Of a stretch of DNA of 64,000 nucleotides, positions 52,795 through 62,835 are shown piece after piece. The translations under genes and the position numbers were made by a program. Position 1 is the first letter of the stretch, and each line of letters starts with the position of its first letter. This DNA comes from Alphaproteobacteria bacterium (GTDB taxonomy: Bacteria; Pseudomonadota; Alphaproteobacteria; Micavibrionales; Micavibrionaceae), in NCBI GenBank assembly GCA_016794145.1, contig JAEUKP010000024.1, forward strand, positions 1 to 64,000. Reading direction: 5' to 3'. The notes beneath the pieces are model-generated. The model saw nothing but the letters and a program-made list of their open reading frames with translations, was not told the DNA's origin and ran no database searches.

Positions 52795-53343
52795 ATGAAA
52801 AACAATATGCGTCCAATTAAAAGAAACCATTTAAGCAAAATCTTTGAGCAATTAACCTCTCGAAATGAAATCCACAAGCTGACTGAGTCAAATCTTGATT
52901 CTATCAATATGCTAGCCCATAGCATATTAAGAAAAGTTGAGGATGGGACTATTCCCCCTCCTCCAATCACTCCTGAAAATGCCATTGATTATTTAAATCA
53001 AGCAGATAAATCTGCGATTGATTACTGCCTCTTTCAATTAACCAAATTTAAGTGGCCACAATCTTCCACTCTCTCAATTTACCCATACCACGTCGCAGCC
53101 GCAATGCACCTTTTTAATGCGGCCTACATGGCACACCAAATAGTTCGGAACACAGAGACAAAGACAGAGAGAGATACGAGCTTAATTTTCAAAGCACATG
53201 ATTGCCAGAAACAAATACCCTGGATAAATCGGGCAATATTACAAGTTTTAAGGATAGCACGCATAGATTATTATTTAGAAGAAAGACTGCAAGCCCGTGG
53301 ATCTCTCCTCTTATCTGAAGTTAGAAACCTATCTTACCCGTAA
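52795..53343 (+). CDS. Unrecognised protein convergent with uvrB
   Basis: The 182-residue protein is mostly helical and charged, with a Pro-rich break ([13 protein letters not shown]) near 58 and no signal peptide or membrane span. I recognise no family. The last 15 bases overlap the end of uvrB on the other strand. It is AT-rich and has no strong ribosome binding site, so it could be a recent acquisition or a weakly expressed gene. Confidence 0.55.
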   Translation: MKNNMRPIKRNHLSKIFEQLTSRNEIHKLTESNLDSINMLAHSILRKVEDGTIPPPPITPENAIDYLNQADKSAIDYCLFQLTKFKWPQSSTLSIYPYHVAAAMHLFNAAYMAHQIVRNTETKTERDTSLIFKAHDCQKQIPWINRAILQVLRIARIDYYLEERLQARGSLLLSEVRNLSYP

Positions 53344-55344
53344 ATCCAGGTCTTTCAGTCGCTTGATTTCATCACGCAATCTTGCAGCCTCTTCAAATTC
53401 AAGATTTTCTGCAGCCCTATGCATTTGCAGGTCCAAGCGGTTCAATTCTTTTTGTAGAGATCTCGGATCATCGAACAAAGCTTGGTCTCTATCCGACATC
53501 CCAACAGCCTGAGGCGTCAAGTCACTGTAATCCGCCTGTTCATATACACTTGAAAGCGTATCACGGATCGTTTTTGTAACGCTTTCAGGTGTGATGCCAT
53601 GCTGTATATTATACTCGACCTGCTTTGCACGGCGACGATCGGTTTCATCAATCGCAGCCTTCATACTTTTTGTGATAGTATCAGCATATAAAACTGCTTT
53701 ACCACCAACGTTACGGGCGGCTCTTCCGATTGTTTGAATCAAGGATGTTCTAGAACGAAGAAACCCTTCCTTATCAGCATCCAGGATCGCAACAAGCATA
53801 CACTCAGGGATATCCAACCCTTCTCGAAGCAGGTTAATTCCAACCAAGATGTCGAATGCACCAAGGCGGAGATCCCGAATAATTTCAATTCGTTCCAATG
53901 TTTCAATATCCGAATGGAGATAACGAACCTTCAATCCATTTTCAACCAAATAATCTGTTAGGTTTTCTGCCATTTTCTTTGTAAGAGTTGTGACCAAGGC
54001 ACGACCGTTTGAAGATACAACCCTTTTACATTCATGCATCAAATCATCAATCTGATGCTCTGTTGGCCTGATTTCAACAGGAGGATCAATTAATCCGGTT
54101 GGACGAACAACCTGTTCAACAAACATACCACCTGTCTGTTCTAATTCCCAATCCCCGGGAGTTGCCGACACAAAAACGGTTTGAGGCCGCATTGAATTCC
54201 ATTCATCAAATTTCAAAGGCCGGTTATCCAATGCTGATGGCAATCGAAACCCAAACTCTGTCAATGTTGTTTTACGGGCACGGTCACCGTTGTACATTCC
54301 TCCCAATTGCCCAACCATCACATGACTTTCATCCAAGAAAAGAAGCGCATCTTTTGGCAAATATTCAAACAATGTTGGGGGCGGCGCACCGGGAGCACGT
54401 CCGGTCAGATAACGCGAATAGTTTTCAATCCCTTGGCACATGCCTGTCGCAGACAACATTTCCAAATCAAAGGTTGCGCGCTGCTCTAATCTTTGGGCTT
54501 CTAATAACTTGCCTTGTGCATGAAACTCCTCAAGTCGCCCTTTCAGCTCGGCCTTGATCTGCATGATGGCTTGCGCAATCGTTGGCCCGGGCGTAATGTA
54601 ATGTGTATTCGCATAAACGCGGACAGCATCCATTGTTATAAACTTTTCGCCGGTCAACGGATCAAACTCTGTAATTTGCTCGACCTCATCTCCGAATAAT
54701 GAAAACCGCCAGGCCCTGTCTTCAAAGTGGACCGGAAACAGCTCAACCGTATCGCCACGAACACGAAACCCTCCGCGCTCGAAAACAATATCGTTCCGTT
54801 TATACTGGAGCTCTACTAACTTCTGGATAAGGTCCTGACGATCAATCCGCTGGCCCTTTGTGATTTCAAAGGTCATGGCGTAATAATCTTCTTTTGACCC
54901 GATCCCATAAATGCATGATACAGATGCAACAATAATCACGTCGCGCCGTTCAAAAATCGCACGCGTTGCGGCATGGCGCATGCGATCAATCTGTTCATTG
55001 ATTGTGGCTTCTTTCTCGATATATAAATCACGCTTTGGAACATAGGCTTCTGGTTGATAATAATCATAATAGGATACAAAATATTCAACGGCATTATTTG
55101 GAAAGAATTCTTTCATTTCACTATATAATTGGGCGGCCAGAGTTTTATTCGGCGCCAAGATCAATGCTGGCCTTTGCGTCCGTTCGATTAAATGGGCCAT
55201 GGTAAATGTTTTACCGGAACCGGTAACACCCAATAACACTTGATCTGTCAATCCCTGATCAAGCCCTGCTAACAAAGCTTCAATCGCTGCTGGTTGATCT
55301 CCAGCAGGCTTAAAGGAGGAATGAATTTTAAACGGGACCGTCAT
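53329..55344 (-). CDS. uvrB: Excinuclease ABC subunit B
   Basis: UvrB is the damage-verifying helicase-like subunit of nucleotide excision repair. The 671 residues begin with the Walker [18 protein letters not shown], then the beta-hairpin [17 protein letters not shown] (motif II), [10 protein letters not shown] and QTIGRAARN (motif VI). The C-terminal UVR domain binds UvrA/UvrC ([21 protein letters not shown]). The nudix gene upstream ends four bases before its ATG. Confidence 0.98.
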   Translation of the reverse strand: MTVPFKIHSSFKPAGDQPAAIEALLAGLDQGLTDQVLLGVTGSGKTFTMAHLIERTQRPALILAPNKTLAAQLYSEMKEFFPNNAVEYFVSYYDYYQPEAYVPKRDLYIEKEATINEQIDRMRHAATRAIFERRDVIIVASVSCIYGIGSKEDYYAMTFEITKGQRIDRQDLIQKLVELQYKRNDIVFERGGFRVRGDTVELFPVHFEDRAWRFSLFGDEVEQITEFDPLTGEKFITMDAVRVYANTHYITPGPTIAQAIMQIKAELKGRLEEFHAQGKLLEAQRLEQRATFDLEMLSATGMCQGIENYSRYLTGRAPGAPPPTLFEYLPKDALLFLDESHVMVGQLGGMYNGDRARKTTLTEFGFRLPSALDNRPLKFDEWNSMRPQTVFVSATPGDWELEQTGGMFVEQVVRPTGLIDPPVEIRPTEHQIDDLMHECKRVVSSNGRALVTTLTKKMAENLTDYLVENGLKVRYLHSDIETLERIEIIRDLRLGAFDILVGINLLREGLDIPECMLVAILDADKEGFLRSRTSLIQTIGRAARNVGGKAVLYADTITKSMKAAIDETDRRRAKQVEYNIQHGITPESVTKTIRDTLSSVYEQADYSDLTPQAVGMSDRDQALFDDPRSLQKELNRLDLQMHRAAENLEFEEAARLRDEIKRLKDLDLRVR

Positions 55345-55348
55345 AATT

Positions 55349-55807
55349 TTATAACAAAGCCTCTAACTGTGGAATCAGCGGTTTATCCGCTTCGGGCATT
55401 TCCAGACCGTATAGATCTTGGACATAGACCCATTTTAAGTTTTGACCTTCTTTAGGGGTTGGGTCTCCGCTCCAGATCCGCACTCCAAAAACAGGCATGA
55501 GTAAATAAAAATCAGGATAAAGATGCGATGCAAACCCAATTGGCCACATCCCGCAGGGGCGCGTTTCAATTCCTAATTCTTCACGCAACTCACGCATCAA
55601 AGCATATTCTGGAATCTCCCCGGCTTCAATCTTACCACCTGGGAACTCCCATAATCCAGCCATTTCTTTTCCCTCTGGGCGCTGAGCAACAAGAACTCTC
55701 TTCTTTCTATCTATTAAGACAGCCGCAACAACATGGATAATTTTTCTGACAGGCATGTCGGGCGGAGGAGCCGCCAAAGCTTCAGCACAAGATAATTTGA
55801 TCGCCAT
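55349..55807 (-). CDS. mutT: Nudix hydrolase, MutT-like
   Basis: The 152-residue protein contains the full Nudix box GX5EX7REUXEEXGU in [20 protein letters not shown] followed by ELGI. The context [21 protein letters not shown] before it and GLWEFPGGK fit the MutT group, which removes 8-oxo-dGTP. I start at 55807, behind AAGGTG; an upstream ATG at 55840 lies in a hairpin repeat. Secretion and repair genes in the order secA-ppiC-argJ-mutT are common in alphaproteobacteria; here argJ is missing. Confidence 0.88.
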   Translation of the reverse strand: MAIKLSCAEALAAPPPDMPVRKIIHVVAAVLIDRKKRVLVAQRPEGKEMAGLWEFPGGKIEAGEIPEYALMRELREELGIETRPCGMWPIGFASHLYPDFYLLMPVFGVRIWSGDPTPKEGQNLKWVYVQDLYGLEMPEADKPLIPQLEALL

Positions 55808-55830
55808 AATTTTCACCTTCTGAAAAAAGC

Positions 55831-55850
55831 ATCCCCGCAAAAGCGGGGAT
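55831..55850. repeat. GTCAT-family hairpin between ppiC and mutT
   Basis: ATCCCCGCAAAAGCGGGGAT is a perfect 8-base-arm hairpin with an AAAA loop, matching the core of the dispersed repeats at 5608 and 45360 without the GTCAT ends. Confidence 0.6.
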
Positions 55851-55877
55851 ACATGGTCTTGATAAATTGATCAAGAA

Positions 55878-56927
55878 TTACTCTACTTTATTTTCTTCAA
55901 CTGGTTTTTCTTCAGCTGGCTTTTCCTCAGCTGGTTTTTCTTCAGCGGCAACTGATGCAGCAGGTGTTTCTGCAACAATTGGTTTGCCGTCATAATCAAA
56001 TTTTTCAACGGTTGCGGCTTTATTCCACTCTGCAACCAATTTCTCTAAAATATCACGGCGAACCTGACCTTCGACCTGTAATTTGACATCTTCAAATTTC
56101 GGAGCTGGGCGATCGCGTTTTTCCAACAGCTGAATGACATGGAATCCAAACTGGGTTTTAACAGGTGTCTTTGTATGTTCATTAGGCTTTAACGCAAAAG
56201 CTGCATCTGAAAATTCTTTGACCATATCTGTTTGTGCAAAATAACCAAGATCTCCACCGTTATCGCTGTTTGATTTGTCTTTAGAAAATTCTTTTGCCAA
56301 ATCTTCAAATTTTGAACCACTGTTTAATTTGGCAATGATATCTTTGGCCTGATCTTCTGCATCAACAAGAATATGGCGGGCATGAGCTTCTTCAACTTTT
56401 GGTATATTTTTGACGATATCATCATATGTTTTTTTAACAAGTTCGTCGGAAAACTGTTTGTCGATCGCCTTTTCTGCATAGACAGACCGGCGAATTTGTG
56501 TTTTTGCAAGATCCATGCGTTTCAGGACAACAGGATCATTATCAAAGTTTTCTGAGGTTGCTTTTTCATCCACAATCTTTGCGCTGACCAACTGATCCAA
56601 GGCCATCGGAAAAATGTCTTTTGGATTGGCTTGCTGCATTTGCGCAGGCAGAGTCTTAATGAAATCCAGAACATCTGTCCGGTATAATGATTTACCATTA
56701 ACCTTTGCAACGACAGGATCATCCGGGCCGTGAACAACTTCAGCAGCAGGAGACGACGTCGAAGACGCAGAGGATGATGTATCATTCCCAACAGTCATCG
56801 AAGTGGTTGCAGATTCAAGGGTTTTTGAATCCACGTTAGGGCCCATGGGTGCCATATAATGGGATACACTGTAACCAACACCTGCTCCGACCAAAAGTGC
56901 CAATCCAATCGCAGTAAAAGTTTTCAT
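55878..56927 (-). CDS. Parvulin-type peptidyl-prolyl isomerase (SurA/PrsA-like)
   Basis: The 349-residue protein has an N-terminal span or signal anchor (about 5-22), a Ser/Thr-rich linker, a helical chaperone region (about 70-180), and a parvulin domain (about 185-290) with ARHILVDAEDQAK, GGDLGYF and TQFGFHVIQLLE. It probably acts in the periplasm on exported proteins. The C-terminus is a short tandem of EEKPAEEKP units. It is divergent from secA, a conserved alphaproteobacterial arrangement, linking it to secretion. Confidence 0.9.
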   Translation of the reverse strand: MKTFTAIGLALLVGAGVGYSVSHYMAPMGPNVDSKTLESATTSMTVGNDTSSSASSTSSPAAEVVHGPDDPVVAKVNGKSLYRTDVLDFIKTLPAQMQQANPKDIFPMALDQLVSAKIVDEKATSENFDNDPVVLKRMDLAKTQIRRSVYAEKAIDKQFSDELVKKTYDDIVKNIPKVEEAHARHILVDAEDQAKDIIAKLNSGSKFEDLAKEFSKDKSNSDNGGDLGYFAQTDMVKEFSDAAFALKPNEHTKTPVKTQFGFHVIQLLEKRDRPAPKFEDVKLQVEGQVRRDILEKLVAEWNKAATVEKFDYDGKPIVAETPAASVAAEEKPAEEKPAEEKPVEENKVE

Positions 56928-57121
56928 CGTCTTGCCTCATTTCTTGAAATATTAGGGAAATAAATTTTGTCCTGTTGTTATTTGTACATAGCTTTCCAGC
57001 AAGAGCAAGTAGAAAGATAGCAATTATATCATCTTATTTATCGTTTTTCAGTCAGGCGAGATTGACGATTTGATTGATAAGTCTTATATCAGAGGACATT
57101 ACGAAAAGGATTTGATTCACT

Positions 57122-59851
57122 ATGCTCTTGAACTTTGCAACTAAGATTTTCGGCTCCAGCAACGACCGCATCATTCAATCGATGCGACACAAGGTTGAAC
57201 AAATCAACGCGCTTGAACCATCCATTGCAGAATTAAGCAATGAAGCTCTTCAATCCAAAACACAAGAGTTCAGATCCCGGATTGAAAATGGTGCCACTTT
57301 AGACTCCCTCCTCCCTGAGGCATTTGCCGTTGTCAGGGAAGCGTCAAAGCGTGTCTTCGGGATGCGTCACTTTGATGTCCAATTAATTGGTGGTCTGACA
57401 TTACACCAAGGAAAAATCGCAGAAATGAGAACGGGTGAAGGTAAAACCCTGATGGCAACACTCCCTGTTTACTTGAATGCGATCGCGGGGAAAGGTGTTC
57501 ACGTTGTTACGGTTAATGATTATTTGGCCAAACGAGACTCTGAATGGATGGGAAAGCTTTATAATTGGTTAGGCCTATCGGTCGGCTGCATCGTATCTAA
57601 TATGGCAGACCACGAGCGCCAAGAGGCCTATGCCGCAGACATTACCTATGGAACGAATAACGAATTCGGTTTTGATTATCTGCGTGACAACATGAAATAC
57701 AATCTGTCTGACATGGCTCAGCGTGAATTTAATTATGCGATTGTTGACGAAGTTGACTCGATTTTAGTCGATGAAGCCAGAACCCCTCTTATTATTTCTG
57801 GCCCCACTGAAAATGCAACAGACATGTATGTTTCTGTGAACAAGCTTATTCCTCTTCTCGGGACAGATGATTACGAGAAAGATGAAAAAACAAAAACCGT
57901 TATTTTATCAGAATCCGGCGTTGAAAAAATTGAGGGGCTTTTGAAATCGAATGCCCTTTTGGTAACAGGCGGGTTATACGATGCTCATAATATCAGCCTT
58001 GTCCATCATGTAAACCAGGCTCTTCGTGCCCATAAATTATTCAGCCGGGACACAGACTACATCGTAAAAGATGATAAGGTTATTATTATTGATGAATTTA
58101 CAGGCCGGATGATGGATGGACGCCGTTACTCCGAAGGGTTGCACCAAGCGCTGGAAGCAAAAGAAGGTGTAACGATCCAGAATGAAAATCAAACACTTGC
58201 ATCTATTACCTTTCAGAATTATTTCCGTCTGTACCCGAAACTCGCGGGAATGACAGGCACTGCAATGACTGAAGCTGCAGAGTTTATGGACATCTATAAA
58301 TTAGGGGTTGTTGAAATCCCAACAAACGTACCTGTTGCTCGTGTCGATCATAATGATAAGATTTACAAATCCGCTGCAGATAAAGAAAATGCGATTATAG
58401 AGCTTGTTAAATCATGCCACGCACGCAAACAGCCAGTTCTGGTTGGAACTGTTTCAATTGAAAAATCTGAAGCTCTCTCGGAAAGCCTGAAAAAAGCAAA
58501 AATCCCCCATCAGGTTCTGAATGCCCGCTATCATGAGCAAGAGGCCTCTATTATTTCCCAAGCAGGCCGATCCGGTGCAGTTACGATCGCAACCAACATG
58601 GCCGGGCGTGGAACAGATATCAAATTGGGGGGGAATGCAGAAATGCGGATCCTTCACGAAATTCCTGGCGATGTGTCACCCGAACAACGTAAGGCGATAG
58701 AAGATAAAATCAACGAAGAAGTCGCAAAGGACAAAGAAATTGTTCTTGCTGCCGGTGGCCTATACGTGATTGGAACAGAACGACATGAGTCCAGACGAAT
58801 TGATAACCAATTACGCGGACGATCAGGCCGTCAGGGAGACCCCGGTGCGTCGACATTCTTCTTATCGACGCAAGATGACCTTATGCGGATTTTTAGCCCA
58901 GATGCATTAGAAGCCGTTCTATCAAGCAAATCAATTGGTTTAAAAGATGGCGAAGCCCTCACTCATCCTTGGCTTTCAAAAGCATTGGAAAAAGCGCAAA
59001 CACGCGTTGAACAACAAAATTATGAAATCCGGAAAAACTTGTTGAAATTCGACAATGTGATGAATGACCAACGAAAACAAATTTATGAGGATCGTCACGA
59101 GATTATGAATGCGGAAAATATTTCCGATATGGTGACCGATATGCGTCACAATCTGATTTCTGACCTCGTTGCAACAGCCATCCCGGAAAACGCCTATGCC
59201 GAACAATGGAATGTGACATCTCTGAAAGCCGAGGTGCAAGCCCTTTTGAATCTTGATCTACCAATCGAAGATTGGGCAAAAGAAGAAGGCATTGCGAACG
59301 AAGAAATTGAATCGCGTATTGTAAAAGCTTCGGATGCGTTCATGGCAGATAAACGGGCACGGGCTGGAGATAAATTTTTTGACCATATTGAGAAATCTTT
59401 TGTGCTCAGACTCCTTGACCAGAGTTGGAAAGAGCATCTTCTGCATCTTGACCATTTACGTCAGGGCATAAATCTTCGTGCGTTTGCGCAACGCGATCCC
59501 CTAAATGAATATAAATCCGAAGCGTTTAACCTGTTCAATGCAATGACAAGCCGGTTAAGTACATTGATTGTACAGAATCTGTCATTGGTTGAAATTAATA
59601 TTGACGAACAGACTTTTGCAAAAATGGAAGCCCAAAAGCGTGAGGAAGACGAAAAACTTGCAAAGCTCACCCGGACAGACCCGGCACTGGAAGCAGATAC
59701 GAAAGCCGAAGATAAAAGTGCCCCAATCCCCTTCCGAAAACGCTTTGACCCGAACGATCCCTCCGCTTGGATGGGAAATGTCCCGCGCAATGCGGAGTGC
59801 CCTTGTGGGTCAGGCAAAAAATTTAAATACTGCCATGGGAAGATTGATTAA
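57122..59851 (+). CDS. secA: Preprotein translocase ATPase SecA
   Basis: SecA drives proteins through the SecYEG channel. The 909-residue protein has Walker [15 protein letters not shown] near 100, the [20 protein letters not shown] segment (Walker B), the preprotein cross-linking domain, [13 protein letters not shown], and the helical scaffold. It ends with the zinc and SecB-binding [24 protein letters not shown] gives the binding site. The stop lies in a 16-base tandem duplication (59837-59868). Confidence 0.98.
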   Translation: MLLNFATKIFGSSNDRIIQSMRHKVEQINALEPSIAELSNEALQSKTQEFRSRIENGATLDSLLPEAFAVVREASKRVFGMRHFDVQLIGGLTLHQGKIAEMRTGEGKTLMATLPVYLNAIAGKGVHVVTVNDYLAKRDSEWMGKLYNWLGLSVGCIVSNMADHERQEAYAADITYGTNNEFGFDYLRDNMKYNLSDMAQREFNYAIVDEVDSILVDEARTPLIISGPTENATDMYVSVNKLIPLLGTDDYEKDEKTKTVILSESGVEKIEGLLKSNALLVTGGLYDAHNISLVHHVNQALRAHKLFSRDTDYIVKDDKVIIIDEFTGRMMDGRRYSEGLHQALEAKEGVTIQNENQTLASITFQNYFRLYPKLAGMTGTAMTEAAEFMDIYKLGVVEIPTNVPVARVDHNDKIYKSAADKENAIIELVKSCHARKQPVLVGTVSIEKSEALSESLKKAKIPHQVLNARYHEQEASIISQAGRSGAVTIATNMAGRGTDIKLGGNAEMRILHEIPGDVSPEQRKAIEDKINEEVAKDKEIVLAAGGLYVIGTERHESRRIDNQLRGRSGRQGDPGASTFFLSTQDDLMRIFSPDALEAVLSSKSIGLKDGEALTHPWLSKALEKAQTRVEQQNYEIRKNLLKFDNVMNDQRKQIYEDRHEIMNAENISDMVTDMRHNLISDLVATAIPENAYAEQWNVTSLKAEVQALLNLDLPIEDWAKEEGIANEEIESRIVKASDAFMADKRARAGDKFFDHIEKSFVLRLLDQSWKEHLLHLDHLRQGINLRAFAQRDPLNEYKSEAFNLFNAMTSRLSTLIVQNLSLVEINIDEQTFAKMEAQKREEDEKLAKLTRTDPALEADTKAEDKSAPIPFRKRFDPNDPSAWMGNVPRNAECPCGSGKKFKYCHGKID

Positions 59852-59868
59852 AGGGAAGATTGATTAAA
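59837..59868 (+). repeat. 16-base tandem duplication across the secA stop
   Basis: GGGAAGATTGATTAAA occurs twice in direct succession (59837-59852, 59853-59868). The first copy encodes the last residues and stop of secA. It looks like a recent slippage or repair duplication without effect on the protein. Confidence 0.85.
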
Positions 59869-59888
59869 AGCCATCTGCTTTTCTTTCT

Positions 59889-60383
59889 CTATGCTTTCCT
59901 TTGTTGTACAGCCTGAAGAAGAACATCCCGCACGCTGTCGTTGCCCAAAACTTTCTGGGTCACGGCATTCAGACGTTTTTTGACTGTATTAACCTCGACG
60001 ACCCCAGTTTCGGTCAAAGCAAGGGCAGACCCTAACGCCCCATACATGTCCTGAATGTAGGCATCTTTAAGCCGAGGTGTGAATTTTTCGATCTCTTTTG
60101 CTTTCTCGGCATCTTCAACTTCAAGGGTAATGGAAATATTGACGATTTGGACAACGCCCTTTTTATTGACAATCGGCAGGGTTAAAGGATCTATTTTCAC
60201 AAAAGCAACTTTTGCATCGTCTTGTTTCTTGGATTCAGAACTCTCTGCCTTAGATTTGTCTTTTGCTTCTTGTTTCGGATCAACAGAAGCTTGCGCTGCT
60301 TTTCCTCCAAAGAATGTAAAAGCAGCAAAGCCACCACCGCCCAAAAGGAGCATTGCAACAACGATCAAAATAATCTTTTTCAT
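59889..60383 (-). CDS. fliL: Flagellar basal body-associated protein FliL-like
   Basis: FliL surrounds the stator units and supports flagellar torque. The 164-residue protein has a short cytoplasmic start, one span (about 4-26), a charged Lys/Ser/Glu linker (about 34-58) and a periplasmic domain (about 60-160). This domain shows the FliL pattern: FVKIDPLTLPIVN, VVQIVNISITLEV, and a C-terminal VKKRLNAVTQKVLG ... VRDVLLQ segment. It stands alone, away from motAB and without other flagellar genes nearby. Confidence 0.85.
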   Translation of the reverse strand: MKKIILIVVAMLLLGGGGFAAFTFFGGKAAQASVDPKQEAKDKSKAESSESKKQDDAKVAFVKIDPLTLPIVNKKGVVQIVNISITLEVEDAEKAKEIEKFTPRLKDAYIQDMYGALGSALALTETGVVEVNTVKKRLNAVTQKVLGNDSVRDVLLQAVQQRKA

Positions 60384-60603
60384 TATAAACCCTTACTTTT
60401 TTCGATTTTTGTCTCGATTTTTTGATTTTCTGGCTGGCTTCTGCCCTATTTTTATCTTCTAAGATAATGATAACAGCGAATATGTTAATGCGCCGTAATC
60501 ATTTGATAAAATTTTAGAAAAAATGTTGTGACGCACCATGGAAATGCGAAGAGAAGGCCAACTAGAACGTCTTATAGACGACCTAGACGATCATTTTTGA
60601 GCA

Positions 60604-61851
60604 TCATTTTTTTTGAAAGAACTTGTCGATACTTGCTTTCAAAGCGGATGCGATCTGGGTCCGATAAGAGGCATTCGAAAGTCTTTCAACCTCTTCACGG
60701 TTTGTTAAATATCCCATTTCGACAAGAATTGAAGGAATATCCATCGCTTTTAGAACGGCAAAACCTGCAGATCTATATTTTGTATCCAGAATTTTGACAT
60801 TCCGTTTATCAAGCGTTGTTATGACTGTTTTAGCCAAATACCGAGATTGATTCATTGTATCACGGGCGGCCAGATCAATCAGGATATCGGCAACATCATG
60901 TTCCTGATGGCTTAAATCTATCCCGGCAATCAAATCAGATTTGTTTTCGCGTTCAGCCAATTTGGCAGTTTCCTTGTCTGATGCTTTATCAGAGAGAGTA
61001 TAGACGGAGGCACCGGTGACGTTACTGCGACTGATCGAATCGGCATGAAGGGATATAAATAAATCTCCGCCTTTTCTGCGCGCAAATTTAACCCGCTCCC
61101 CTAAGGGAATAAATACATCTGTAGAACGAGTCATTTCAACACGATACCCGTCTTTTTCCAACTGCCGTTTTAACTCTAAGCCAACAGCAAGAACGATTGT
61201 TTTTTCGTACATACCGTTAACCCCTAACGCCCCGGGGTCCTGACCGCCATGTCCCGGATCAATAATAACCAATTTCCGTGCCTTTGCGGGATTGAATGTG
61301 TTTTCTGACGGCGTTGCTGTCTTTCCTTGAATACTGGCCCCTACTTGTTTTGTGGATTGGCGGTTTAATTCCGGGGAGGATGCCAGGGGGCGCCCTCCTC
61401 CTGACATATTTCCCATTTTCTGGCTTGTGGCCTCACGCATTATGGCCGCACTTGTTTTTGAAAAATCAATAACGATCCGATCTGGTTGAGTGGCCGATCG
61501 GTCAATTGCAAAAGCTGCCTTAATCAGGACAGGCGTATCCGTTTCAATGACCAACCTTCCTTTTCCGGCCCCTAAATCTCCGAAACGGACATCTTTAACC
61601 AATGTAGCAGATGGAGTCGTCACACGCCCAACTTTCCAGTTAAATCGATCCAGATCAATAATAATGCGGTCGGGGGATTGAAGAACAAAGGCTCTGAATT
61701 CGCTTTTTCCTGACAATTCAACAACAATTCTTTCTTTTTCGGCATGACCTCCGATTCTGATGGCACGAACATCCAATGCCCAACTCGCGTTGATTCCTAG
61801 GCAAAACCATGCAAAAAATAAAAAAAACAAGGGCTTAAAGAACATGCACAC
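60604..61851 (-). CDS. amiC: N-acetylmuramoyl-L-alanine amidase, AmiC-like
   Basis: This zinc amidase cuts peptide stems from peptidoglycan during cell separation. The 415-residue protein has a signal peptide (about 1-24, ending WALD), an AMIN domain (about 25-125), a low-complexity linker (about 140-185), and the Amidase_3 domain (about 190-410). The amidase shows VIIDPGHGGQDPGALG (zinc His), the Glu of YEKTIVL, FISLHADS (His) and LVEMGYLTN (catalytic Glu). It is divergent from ctrA, sharing a TTAA-rich region, which suggests cell-cycle control. Confidence 0.93.
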   Translation of the reverse strand: MCMFFKPLFFLFFAWFCLGINASWALDVRAIRIGGHAEKERIVVELSGKSEFRAFVLQSPDRIIIDLDRFNWKVGRVTTPSATLVKDVRFGDLGAGKGRLVIETDTPVLIKAAFAIDRSATQPDRIVIDFSKTSAAIMREATSQKMGNMSGGGRPLASSPELNRQSTKQVGASIQGKTATPSENTFNPAKARKLVIIDPGHGGQDPGALGVNGMYEKTIVLAVGLELKRQLEKDGYRVEMTRSTDVFIPLGERVKFARRKGGDLFISLHADSISRSNVTGASVYTLSDKASDKETAKLAERENKSDLIAGIDLSHQEHDVADILIDLAARDTMNQSRYLAKTVITTLDKRNVKILDTKYRSAGFAVLKAMDIPSILVEMGYLTNREEVERLSNASYRTQIASALKASIDKFFQKK

Positions 61852-61881
61852 CCAGAAAAGTAAGAGAAAATATGATTCTTA

Positions 61882-61950
61882 TTAAAGCAAAAAGAAAACT
61901 ATTTGTTAAGCCTGTTAATATTTGTTAATATAGTTGTTAACTAAAGTTAA
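61882..61950. promoter_or_regulatory. Array of TTAA half-sites between amiC and ctrA
   Basis: TTAA occurs at 61882, 61906, 61915, 61925, 61937 and 61947. The last five are 9-12 bases apart, about one helix turn, and the known CtrA site is TTAA-N7-TTAA (11-base step). This suggests cooperative CtrA binding that controls ctrA itself and possibly amiC. None of the pairs has exactly seven intervening bases, so this is a probable variant site. Confidence 0.5.
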
Positions 61951-61982
61951 TTGCAACATACAAAAAGTTACGGGAGAAACCC

Positions 61983-62690
61983 ATGCGTGTCCTGCTAGTA
62001 GAAGACGATAGCTCAACAGCCAAATCAATTGAAATGATCCTCAAATCCGAAGGCTATATGGTTGAATCAACGGATTTAGGTGAAGATGCTTACGAATTAG
62101 GAAAATTTTACGAATATGACATTATCGTACTGGATCTGATGCTGCCAGATATGCACGGATATGAGGTATTAAAAAAGCTCCGTGCAGAAAAAATCAATAT
62201 TCCTATTCTGATTCTTTCTGGGCTTGCTGAACTTGATAGTAAAATCAAAGGCCTTGGTTTTGGCGCAGATGACTATCTTACAAAGCCATTCGAGAAAGCT
62301 GAATTGATTGCCCGTATCAAAGCAATCGTACGCCGGTCACAAGGACATTCACAAAGTAAAATTGAAATCGGTCGGGTATCTGTCAATCTTGACTCTCGGA
62401 CAGTCGAGGTTGATAACAAGCCCGTTCACTTAACTGGAAAAGAATATGGTATTCTTGAGCTTCTCGCTCTCCGGAAAGGGACCACTCTGACCAAGGAAAT
62501 GTTCTTGAATCACCTTTATGGCGGGATGGATGAACCAGAAGTAAAAATTATTGATGTGTTTATCTGCAAACTCCGCAAGAAAATAGAAATTGCAACCGAC
62601 GGAGAGAATTATATCGAAACCGTGTGGGGCCGTGGTTACGTTCTGCGCGAACCATCACAGGCAGATAAGGTGCGTGCTGCGAACGCTTAA
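61983..62690 (+). CDS. ctrA: Cell-cycle response regulator CtrA
   Basis: CtrA is the OmpR-type master regulator of the alphaproteobacterial cell cycle and motility. The 235-residue protein has a receiver domain with phospho-acceptor Asp51 ([15 protein letters not shown]), Lys in [13 protein letters not shown], and a winged-helix DNA-binding domain (about 125-225) with [17 protein letters not shown] and CKLRKKI...GRGYVLREP. It ends in RAANA; the Caulobacter protein ends in AA, which is needed for ClpXP proteolysis, so the degron differs here. ACGGGAGAAA is the binding site. Confidence 0.96.
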   Translation: MRVLLVEDDSSTAKSIEMILKSEGYMVESTDLGEDAYELGKFYEYDIIVLDLMLPDMHGYEVLKKLRAEKINIPILILSGLAELDSKIKGLGFGADDYLTKPFEKAELIARIKAIVRRSQGHSQSKIEIGRVSVNLDSRTVEVDNKPVHLTGKEYGILELLALRKGTTLTKEMFLNHLYGGMDEPEVKIIDVFICKLRKKIEIATDGENYIETVWGRGYVLREPSQADKVRAANA

Positions 62691-62773
62691 ACTGTTAATA
62701 GCAATTCCGGCTTTCCCCAGAATAAAGGCTCCTTATTTAGAATTGGTTTAATACGGATATAACCTTCTGTCAT

Positions 62774-62816
62774 AAAAGAAACCCTCATGATTGGTTCACG
62801 AGGGTTTCTTTTATCT
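62774..62816. terminator. Bidirectional terminator between ctrA and hppA
   Basis: AAAAGAAACCCTC (62776-62788) and GAGGGTTTCTTTT (62802-62814) form a perfect 13-base stem with a 13-base loop; T-rich ends are present on both strands. It serves ctrA on the plus strand and the pyrophosphatase gene on the minus strand. Confidence 0.85.
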
Positions 62817-62835
62817 CTTAAAAAATGGCTGATTA

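Noticed and set aside
53297..53579. Small plus-strand frames opposite the 3' end of uvrB
   Set aside because: They are antisense to the certain UVR domain of uvrB and have no independent support.
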